Assembly (NCBI GenBank): GCA_016715885.1
Contig: JADJXL010000015.1
Span: 496,001-560,000, forward strand
Length of the DNA: 64,000 nucleotides
Direction of reading: 5' to 3'
Origin: Polyangiaceae bacterium
GTDB taxonomy: Bacteria > Myxococcota_A > Polyangia > Polyangiales > Polyangiaceae
Position 1 is the stretch's first letter. Every line of letters begins with the position of its first letter. The notes under the pieces are model-generated. The model had not been told where the DNA came from. It did not search any database and saw only the letters and a program-made list of their open reading frames with translations. Below, piece by piece: positions 17,836 through 24,676 of the stretch. A program made the position numbers and the translations under genes.

Positions 17836-19387
17836 CGTCGTGGGCTCCCGCCCGAGCAGTTCGAGCTTGACGCCTTCGTTCCGCTTGAACGCCGCGGATC
17901 TCGTCGATACGCGACTCGATACGGGCCAGGGCATCGAGCAGCGCAAGCCTCAGTCGCGCGTACGTTTTCGGGCCGATGTCGCCCTTGCGATGCGCTTTCT
18001 CCAGCATGACGAACTCGCCAAGGAGCGCCTCGCGCGCTTCGATCAAGTCGTTGCGCAAGTCGTTGCGGCCTTCGTCGATCGTCGCCGGATCGTTCTTCTG
18101 CTTCCCAACATACACGCCCGCGATCGCGAGCGCTCCCATCGCACAGAGTACGGCGATCCAACGGCCAGGACCCGGCGTGGGCAAACCCGTGATCGTGATG
18201 TCGAGCATCCTGATGCCGCGTTCACCCTGGGCCGCCTGACGCGCCGTGATCCAGAGCTTGCGCCCGTCTCGCCCGCGTTGCTTCTGCGCCGCGGGAAACC
18301 CGGCGACGTCGAGCCCCATCGTCTTGCCAGCTTCGGAAAACACGCGCACTTCGCCCACGCGCGGCGGAAGCGCGATCCGAAAGGTTTGTCGCTCCGTACC
18401 ATCGAGCGGTACGTGATAACGAAAATTCGCCTCATTTTGCCCCGGACCGAGCGTTCCCACGAGCGATGCTTCGTTGTCCTTGCCCTCGACGAACTTCACG
18501 TCGGTCATCGCATCCGACGTGTTGAACGCCTTGTACCCTTCGGGCATCGTCACCTTGGCGCCATTCGCATCGGGCACCCACGCCGTCTTGCCGATGTTGA
18601 AGACGTTGAACATGTGTTCGACGCTGAGCGCATCCTCGCGCAGCGAAATGAAGACGAATGCTTGCACTCCGACGAGCACGTCTTCCACGTTGGACGACGC
18701 TTCGTACGCGTGCAAAACAACCCGTTTGCCAGCCTTGTCGGACAAGTTGAACGGCATCGACACGTACGTGCCCGCGCCCCGCGTCGTGCTGATGCGGTAG
18801 CTCGTGCTAGCGCCCACGCCCAAACCATCGAGACGCGCCGTGCCGTTCGCATCCATCTCGATGGGCTTGCGCTTGCGGGAATCGCCCTTCGCAACGTTGC
18901 TCTCGAGGATGCTGATCACGGCAGCAGCATTCGCGATCGGACGATCGTCGGCGTCTTTGATCGTGACGACGATCGACCCAGCAGGCAGCGACGGATCGTC
19001 GGCAGCCGTGTCTGGAGGTGCCTCGAAAAACCCGCCTCGCTGACCATGCCCATGGCCATCGTCAGCCCCGTGCGCGTCGCCGTGCGGATCCGCGCCGACG
19101 TTCGGATGCCCCGGCGGTAGCTCGTCGCCGACGTTCGGATGCCCCGGCGGTAGCTCGTCCCCAACGGGTGGATGTCCCGGCGGAAGCGCCGATCCATCGA
19201 CGGGTCCGAGCCCGCCATCGGTGGGTCCCGCATCCGCGGCTGGTTTGTCCGTGGGCTTGCCCGCCGAAGCGCTCGCTGCGGCGCTCGAAGCTGGTTTGCC
19301 CTCGGGTCCCGCGGCAAACGTGAACATCGGTGCGGACATGCCCGCGAGGGCCAAGGCCAGCATCGTGGCCAAACGACGCGATCTCAC
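17819..19387 (-). CDS. Large membrane protein with carboxypeptidase-regulatory-like domain, in ccm operon
   Basis: The GTG start at 19387 overlaps the preceding stop by the 4 bp GTGA and has GAGGAGGCGAGC upstream. The 522-aa product has a signal peptide (LATMLALALAGMSAPMFTFA), a Pro/Gly/His-rich stretch with three near-copies of DELPPGHPNVG plus HGDAHGADDGHGHG, and a beta domain opening with GSIVVTIKDADDRPIANAAA. A long beta-rich region follows, then a transmembrane helix near residues 410-430 and a 90-residue charged coiled-coil-like tail. Topology is probably a periplasmic domain with a cytoplasmic tail. The His-rich repeats could bind metal or haem. The family is not known to me; its place between ccm genes suggests a part in cytochrome c maturation. 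Confidence 0.75.
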   Translation of the reverse strand: MRSRRLATMLALALAGMSAPMFTFAAGPEGKPASSAAASASAGKPTDKPAADAGPTDGGLGPVDGSALPPGHPPVGDELPPGHPNVGDELPPGHPNVGADPHGDAHGADDGHGHGQRGGFFEAPPDTAADDPSLPAGSIVVTIKDADDRPIANAAAVISILESNVAKGDSRKRKPIEMDANGTARLDGLGVGASTSYRISTTRGAGTYVSMPFNLSDKAGKRVVLHAYEASSNVEDVLVGVQAFVFISLREDALSVEHMFNVFNIGKTAWVPDANGAKVTMPEGYKAFNTSDAMTDVKFVEGKDNEASLVGTLGPGQNEANFRYHVPLDGTERQTFRIALPPRVGEVRVFSEAGKTMGLDVAGFPAAQKQRGRDGRKLWITARQAAQGERGIRMLDITITGLPTPGPGRWIAVLCAMGALAIAGVYVGKQKNDPATIDEGRNDLRNDLIEAREALLGEFVMLEKAHRKGDIGPKTYARLRLALLDALARIESRIDEIRGVQAERRRQARTARAGAHDEGGAS

Positions 19388-20190
19388 GACGCGCTCGCCT
19401 CCTCGTCGGTCTCGGTCTGCTTTTCCTCGGTGACGTCTTCGCTCTTGCCCACGCGTGTGCCGCACTTTTTGCAAAAAACCGCGTCCTTGTCGTTCGGCGT
19501 GTCGCACTTCGCACAAGCGATCGCCGATTCGTCGACCTCGAATGCAGGCTTCTTCTTGCTCGTTTTCTTCTTCTTGGTGGGACGCTTGGTCGCGACGACC
19601 ATCGCGACGGCTGCTTCTGCCGATGCTTCCGTTACGGCGTCTTCCGCCGGCGGCTTGTACGCGTCCTCGTCCGACTCCGCAGCCGCTTCCACCTCCGCGG
19701 CAGCCTCCGCAAGCCCCGCTTGGCGCAGCTTTTTCAGCACGAGCGCTTCGGCGCGTTCACGACCCGGCGCCGACTTCTCGTCGATCGTCTGCAGCAGCCG
19801 CTTCGCTTCGGTGCGGTACTTCGCCGCAAGCTGCGCATAGTCCTCTTCGCTGATCTTGCCGACGTTCCGCTCGAACTCGATGTCCTTCAGCGCCCGCAGC
19901 ACGGCTCGCTTTTGTTCTTCTTCGACGCGCGGCGGAGCTCCGAAGACGTACGCATCCGCGCCCGACAGCGGCGTTTCACCGAGCAGCGTGCGCAAGCTCG
20001 ACCAGAACACCGCGATCACCGCGATCAGCGCGCCCGCGGCGGCCACCAGGATCGCCGTAGACGCATCGATGAAAACGCCAGCCAAAACGACGGCCAGGAC
20101 GATGACGATCGGCAAACCGAGCTTCACGGATTCGGCGATTTTCCGATCGAGCTCGTCGTCCGGACCAGCAGCTTTGTTCGGGGAGCTCAT
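19384..20190 (-). CDS. Zinc-ribbon membrane protein in ccm operon, 268 aa
   Basis: It overlaps ccmH by ATGA and the next gene by GTGA. Two transmembrane segments (LPIVIVLAVVLAGVFIDAS and ILVAAAGALIAVIAVFWSS, about residues 26-65) precede a helical region. The segment VLRALKDIEFERNVGKISEEDY resembles the N-terminal CcmI/CcmH-type helix that follows membrane segments in cytochrome maturation proteins. An acidic Ala/Glu-rich stretch, a basic KKKKTSKKK stretch, and a C-terminal zinc ribbon (CAKCDTPNDKDAVFCKKCGT) complete it. I infer a CcmI-like scaffold or chaperone role from the context and that helix, with modest confidence. Confidence 0.75.
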   Translation of the reverse strand: MSSPNKAAGPDDELDRKIAESVKLGLPIVIVLAVVLAGVFIDASTAILVAAAGALIAVIAVFWSSLRTLLGETPLSGADAYVFGAPPRVEEEQKRAVLRALKDIEFERNVGKISEEDYAQLAAKYRTEAKRLLQTIDEKSAPGRERAEALVLKKLRQAGLAEAAAEVEAAAESDEDAYKPPAEDAVTEASAEAAVAMVVATKRPTKKKKTSKKKPAFEVDESAIACAKCDTPNDKDAVFCKKCGTRVGKSEDVTEEKQTETDEEASAS

Positions 20191-20750
20191 TCGTTGTCGA
20201 GGTCCTTCAGCTCTTGATCGAGGCGATCATCGTAGTCGTCGCGGCCTTTGGAATCCTTCACCGGTGAAGTTTTTGCCTTCGCCTTCTTCGCAGCGTCGAT
20301 CGCGGCGCCTCTTCGCTGGAATCGGCGCAAGGTGTACACGACAAACCCAGCTCCCAGCATGATCGCGAACGCCGGAACGGCCCACAGCAGCCGATTGGCG
20401 CCTTGATTACGCGGCACGGCGAGCGACTTGATTCCGTACATCGCGACGTACGCATCTTGCGCTTGTTCGATCGTCTTGCCTTGAGCAAGCAAATCGCGAA
20501 GCGCTTCGCGACGCCCCGACGCGATGTCGCACGCGCACGTGCCCAGCGTTTCGCGCGGACAGCCGCAGGTGCAAATGAGGCTCCAGAAGAGCTGCCGTTC
20601 GGTCTCGCTGTGGATCACCACGGTGCCGTTGCCGCCCGAGTGCTGACCGATTGCGTCGGCCGGGAAGAACGACAAGACGCCGGCACCGAGGGAGGCCGAT
20701 ACGAGCAGCGCGATGTGAAGCGGAGTGCGTCGATGCATGCGTTGATTCAC
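20187..20750 (-). CDS. ccmH: CcmH-like cytochrome c maturation protein
   Basis: CcmH is the membrane-anchored periplasmic thiol protein that keeps apocytochrome Cys reduced for haem attachment. This 187-aa protein has a signal anchor, then LICTCGCPRETLGTCACDIA, which replaces the classic LRCxxCQ motif with a richer Cys set. The helix EALRDLLAQGKTIEQAQDAYVAMYG, typical of the CcmH fold, and a C-terminal transmembrane helix (LLWAVPAFAIMLGAGFVVYTL) follow. The GTG start overlaps the ccmF stop (GTGA); an in-frame ATG lies four codons on. The variant Cys cluster is common outside Gammaproteobacteria. Confidence 0.88.
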   Translation of the reverse strand: MNQRMHRRTPLHIALLVSASLGAGVLSFFPADAIGQHSGGNGTVVIHSETERQLFWSLICTCGCPRETLGTCACDIASGRREALRDLLAQGKTIEQAQDAYVAMYGIKSLAVPRNQGANRLLWAVPAFAIMLGAGFVVYTLRRFQRRGAAIDAAKKAKAKTSPVKDSKGRDDYDDRLDQELKDLDNE

Positions 20751-23005
20751 GGGACGGTCACCGTGAAGCTTCGTTCCCCCTCTCCACTTGTGGAGAGGGG
20801 GCTAGGGGGTGAGGCCTGTTCCCCCTCTCCACTTGTGGAGAGGGGGCTAGGGGGTGAGGCGCGCGTCCCTCCATATGCGATGGCAGGTCCGCCCGCGAGC
20901 AGCAACGCGAACACGACCGACGCTGCAACGGACGCGGCCGCTCGGATGTACCCAAAGACGCCCGCTTCTTCGAGCGCTACCTCGGGCCACAGCGACAACA
21001 TCGCGCCAAGGATGAGCACGCCGACGCCGAGCCAGATGAGGTTGACCAGCGGGTTCACGTGAAGCTGAAATGCCGCCACCTTCGTCTGCGGATTGACCAT
21101 GCCCACGATGACGTACAAGTCGTCACGCACGTTCATGTACTTGGCAACTTCCGTCGAAGGCTGCTCGGCGCCCTTCATGTAGATGTACTTCGCCGGATGG
21201 ATTTGTCCGACGGGTTTGCCGTGACGAACCACCTCCATGTCCGTGAAGATCATGCGTTTTTCGGCGTCGACTTCCATGCGCGAACCGAGGTACTTCAGCG
21301 AGTAGTACTCGATTTGCACTTCTTCGTTCGGCGCGAGCGTGATTTCCTTGTCCACGCCCCAAGCGCGTCCCGTGAAGCCGAGGAACATGACGGCAATACC
21401 CACGTGGACGACGTAACCGCCGTAGCGGCGACGAGCTTTCGCCACGAGGTTGTAGAGCGACGTAAAAATCGGCTCGTCTTTCTTCGCTTTTTGCCGCGCG
21501 GAAACGCCGCGGACGAACTCCTGCACGACCACGGTCACGTTGAACGCGACCAGCATGACCGTGACGAACGGGAGTTTGCCGCTGAGCCATGCGAGCGCTC
21601 TGCCAAGCTGGCCTTCGTAGATCGGCGCAGCTTCGTAGAACGCGGGGTACCCGTAACGTTTACCCAGCAAAAGATGCAGCGCGCCGACGACGATCATCGT
21701 GCCCACGGGCCAGCGGAAACTCTTCGCGAACAGTTCGGGCGACGTCTTGCGCCAACCGAGCAGCGGGGCGGCGCCCATGAGGAAAAACGTGACGAGCGCG
21801 ATGGGCGGGATCCACGTGTTGTAGAACGTCGGCCCGAGCGTCGATTCTTGCTTCAAGAGCCATTCGCTGATGCGCGGCCACGTCGTCGCCGTCGCGATGA
21901 ACACCGTCAGGCTGAGCAGGCCCCAGTTGTTCAAGACGAACGCTGCTTCGCGCGACAGAACCGACTCGAAAACGCCTTCACTCTGTAGCTTCGGCAAACG
22001 CCACACGATGAGCGCGATGCTCACCGAAGCAATGACGAGCATGTAGTAGACGAAGAAGATGCCGATGTCCGAGTTGGCGAACGAGTGAACGCTCGCGATG
22101 AGGCCGGATCGCGTGAGGAACGTGCCGAAGATTGTCAGGAAAAACGTCGCCGTAATGAGGAAGACGTTCCAGACCTTCAGCATGCCGCGACGCTCTTGGA
22201 TCATCGTCGAGTGCACGTAGGCGCTGGCCGTGAGCCACGGCAAAAACGCTGCATTTTCGACGGGATCCCAAGCCCAGTAGCCGCCCCAGCCAAGCTCTTC
22301 GTACGCCCAGAGCATGCCGAGCGCGTTGCCGATCGAGAGGAACAGCCACGCAAAGAGCATCCATTTGCGCGTCGCGACGATCCATTCGTTGTCGAGGCGC
22401 CCGGTGACGAGCGCGGCGATCGCGAACGCGAAGGGAATCGCCGAGCTGGTGAACCCGATGTAAAGGCTCGGCGGGTGGATGATCATGTAGAAGTTGCGGA
22501 GCTGGTAATTGAGTCCGCTGCCGTCGAGCGGCGCGCCTCCGGCATTCGTGGCAAAGGGGTTTGCCGCGAAGATCATGAGGATCGCGAAGAAGCCGATGAT
22601 CGTCATCAGCGTGGCGATCACGATCGGCTGCAGCTCCACGTAGCGACGTCTGAGCCACGCGATGCAACCCGCGGAAAAACCCGACGTGAGGAAAAGCCAC
22701 CAGAGCAGTGAGCCGTCCTGGCCGCCCCAGAGCGCTGCCATCAGGTACGGCGTCGACATGGTGCGATCGCTGTACCTGGCGACGTAACTGATGCGGAAGT
22801 CGTGACTGACGAACGCGAACGCGAGGACCAGCACGGACAAGCCCACCAAGGCCACGGTGCCGAACGCGCCGAGGCGCGCAGCATGTAAAAGCCTTGGTCT
22901 GCCGGTGCTGGATGCGATGGCTACGGCGAAGGTGTACGCCGCCGCAACGAGGATCGCGTAAAGAACGCCGGTTCCAAACTCGGGTAATGATTGCCAGATG
23001 GACAT
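20747..23005 (-). CDS. ccmF: Cytochrome c haem lyase CcmF/NrfE family
   Basis: CcmF receives haem from CcmE and, with CcmH/CcmI, ligates it to apocytochromes in the periplasm. The 752-aa product has the expected multi-pass topology (about 15 helices). Signature elements are YLMAALWGGQDGSLLWWLF (about residues 87-105), the haem-ligand region IIHPPSLYIGF (about 175-185), the WWD domain WGGYWAWDPVENAAFLPWL (about 240-258) and the late VHVGIAVMFLGFTGRAW. The last ~35 residues are unusual: two copies of a translated intergenic-type repeat have been absorbed before the stop. The stop overlaps the GTG of ccmH. It is the first gene of a five-gene operon. Confidence 0.95.
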   Translation of the reverse strand: MSIWQSLPEFGTGVLYAILVAAAYTFAVAIASSTGRPRLLHAARLGAFGTVALVGLSVLVLAFAFVSHDFRISYVARYSDRTMSTPYLMAALWGGQDGSLLWWLFLTSGFSAGCIAWLRRRYVELQPIVIATLMTIIGFFAILMIFAANPFATNAGGAPLDGSGLNYQLRNFYMIIHPPSLYIGFTSSAIPFAFAIAALVTGRLDNEWIVATRKWMLFAWLFLSIGNALGMLWAYEELGWGGYWAWDPVENAAFLPWLTASAYVHSTMIQERRGMLKVWNVFLITATFFLTIFGTFLTRSGLIASVHSFANSDIGIFFVYYMLVIASVSIALIVWRLPKLQSEGVFESVLSREAAFVLNNWGLLSLTVFIATATTWPRISEWLLKQESTLGPTFYNTWIPPIALVTFFLMGAAPLLGWRKTSPELFAKSFRWPVGTMIVVGALHLLLGKRYGYPAFYEAAPIYEGQLGRALAWLSGKLPFVTVMLVAFNVTVVVQEFVRGVSARQKAKKDEPIFTSLYNLVAKARRRYGGYVVHVGIAVMFLGFTGRAWGVDKEITLAPNEEVQIEYYSLKYLGSRMEVDAEKRMIFTDMEVVRHGKPVGQIHPAKYIYMKGAEQPSTEVAKYMNVRDDLYVIVGMVNPQTKVAAFQLHVNPLVNLIWLGVGVLILGAMLSLWPEVALEEAGVFGYIRAAASVAASVVFALLLAGGPAIAYGGTRASPPSPLSTSGEGEQASPPSPLSTSGEGERSFTVTVP
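20774..20860. repeat. Two tandem palindromic repeats inside the 3' end of ccmF (family C)
   Basis: Two identical 42-bp units (20774-20815 and 20819-20860) read TTCCCCCTCTCCACTTGTGG then AGAGGGGGCTAGGGGGTGAGGC on the plus strand. The CCCCCTCTCCAC/GTGGAGAGGGGG arms form a hairpin. Both lie inside the ccmF coding region, where they encode two copies of about ASPPSPLSTSGEGEQ near the C-terminus. Four related units lie at 47746-48030. Confidence 0.9.
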
Positions 23006-23103
23006 GGCTGGTCGCAGAGCTTAGGCCGGGGATGCGAAACGAGCCATCACATGGACGGGAATTCCGTTCCGCAACGGTCGATGTGCCGCTCTCGGCGTGC
23101 AGC

Positions 23104-23180
23104 GCGCCGTCCCCCTACGGCAAATGGCGTGCATCGCGCCGTCCCCCTACGGCAAATCGCGTGCATCGCGCCGTCCATGG
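23104..23180. repeat. 32-bp tandem repeat, about 2.4 copies, in the ccmF/leuA-like intergenic region
   Basis: The unit begins GCGCCGTCCCCCTACGGCAA and ends GCGTGCATC; it starts at 23104, 23136 and, truncated, at 23168. Copies one and two differ at a single base in the centre. It sits in the 401-bp divergent region (23006-23406) between ccmF and the isopropylmalate-synthase-like gene, which otherwise shows only probable promoter sequence. Open frames across it are repeats without a start signal. Confidence 0.8.
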
Positions 23181-23406
23181 ACTGCTTTCCCGGAGTACCC
23201 GCTTCGAGCACGCCTTGAAATGCCTGAAATACCTCGCCGATTAGTCTCGCGATCGCACATGGCGCTTCGCGTCGCACGCGTCGGCGTTCGAGTCCTCGTT
23301 CGGCGGGCTTTTCATTCTCGCCGGAGTCACTACAGTGGCCCTGCCGAGAAGCCATAACGGCTCTCGAGCAAGCACCAAACACCGATCGTCGACTATACTT
23401 CTCCTC

Positions 23407-24660
23407 ATGAGCGCCCAGCCCGAACTCCGCTCCGACGAGCTCATCTACGACTGGAACGAAGTTGGCCGAAAAGGCCGACTCATCCCGAAAGACGTGACGT
23501 TTTTCGACGAAACGTTGCGCGATGGCTTGCAAAATCCATCCGTTCAGGATCCGAACATCGAGCAAAAGCTGAAGCTCATCCACTTGATGTCGAAGATCGG
23601 CATCCACGTGGCCGACATTGGTCTCCCGGGGAGCTCCGAACGAGCCTTCAAAGACGTCTTGCGGATGTGCCGGGAGATCACCGACAACCGCTTGCCTCTG
23701 GGCGTCGCGTGTGCTGGGCGCACGGTGGTCGCGGACATCACGCCCATGATCGAGATCTCGCAGCGGGCAGGGATTCCGGTCGAGGTGTACTGCTTCATCG
23801 GCTCGAGTCCGATTCGGCAATTCGCCGAAGAGTGGGACCTCGACATGATCGTCAAGCGCAGCGCCGATGCGATCGACGTGGCGGTGAAGGCGGGGCTCTC
23901 GGTCGCATACGTCACGGAAGACACGACGCGTTCACGGCCGGAGATGCTCGCGACACTCTTCAAGATGGCGATTGATCATGGCGCTGCGAGGCTGTGTTTG
24001 TGCGACACGGTGGGTCACGCGACGCCGGATGGTGTGGCGAACTTGATCTCGTTCACGAAGTCGATCGTGGCGGGCTCTGGAGCGAAGGTCGGCATCGACT
24101 GGCACGGGCACAACGATCGCGGTTTGGCGCTCGAAAACGCCTTGTGGGCGCTCGAGTTTGGCGCGGACCGAGTGCACGGAACGGCGCTGGGCATCGGCGA
24201 GCGCGTTGGCAACGCGGCGATGGAGCTGATTCTTTTGAACCTGAAGCTTTTGGGGCTCTTGGATCATCAGGATCTCACGCACATGCTCGACTACTGCAAC
24301 ACGGCGGCGCAGGCTGTCGGGTGGGACATTCCCATCAACTATCCGCTCGTGGGTCGAGATGCGTTTCGCACGGCGACCGGTGTGCATGCTGCGGCGATCA
24401 TCAAGGCGCAGAGCAAGGGCGATGCGTGGCTGGCCGATCGGATCTACTCGGGCGTACCGGCGGGCATGTTTGGACGGAAGCAAGAGATCTGCGTGGGCTA
24501 CATGTCGGGCGCTTCGAACGTGAATCATTGGCTGCGCGAGCGGCGCATCGAACCGTCGAAGGACTTGGTCGAAGCGATCATGCAGCGGGCGAAAGCGTCG
24601 AGTCACATCTTGAAGGACGAAGAGATCATGGCGGTGATCGAGCAGGTACGGGGAAGGTAA
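23407..24660 (+). CDS. 2-isopropylmalate synthase/homocitrate synthase-family (DRE-TIM metallolyase) enzyme
   Basis: This 417-aa protein belongs to the HMGL/LeuA family of enzymes that condense acetyl-CoA with a 2-oxoacid. The pyruvate-carboxyltransferase-type TIM barrel shows the FDETLRDGLQNP active-site motif (about residues 36-47), the metal-ligand motif HGHNDRG, CLCDTVGHATP and the GIGERVGNAAMELI stretch that follows the HGT helix. It is shorter than standard LeuA (about 500 aa) because the C-terminal leucine-binding regulatory domain is absent, so feedback control by leucine is unlikely. Which 2-oxoacid it uses (isopropylmalate, citramalate or homocitrate type) cannot be read off. The ATG start is preceded only by a weak ribosome site. 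Confidence 0.85.
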   Translation: MSAQPELRSDELIYDWNEVGRKGRLIPKDVTFFDETLRDGLQNPSVQDPNIEQKLKLIHLMSKIGIHVADIGLPGSSERAFKDVLRMCREITDNRLPLGVACAGRTVVADITPMIEISQRAGIPVEVYCFIGSSPIRQFAEEWDLDMIVKRSADAIDVAVKAGLSVAYVTEDTTRSRPEMLATLFKMAIDHGAARLCLCDTVGHATPDGVANLISFTKSIVAGSGAKVGIDWHGHNDRGLALENALWALEFGADRVHGTALGIGERVGNAAMELILLNLKLLGLLDHQDLTHMLDYCNTAAQAVGWDIPINYPLVGRDAFRTATGVHAAAIIKAQSKGDAWLADRIYSGVPAGMFGRKQEICVGYMSGASNVNHWLRERRIEPSKDLVEAIMQRAKASSHILKDEEIMAVIEQVRGR

Positions 24661-24676
24661 GGGCACCCTTTCGCGG

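Noticed and set aside
23104..23180. CRISPR repeat
   Set aside because: The units are contiguous with no spacer sequence between them.
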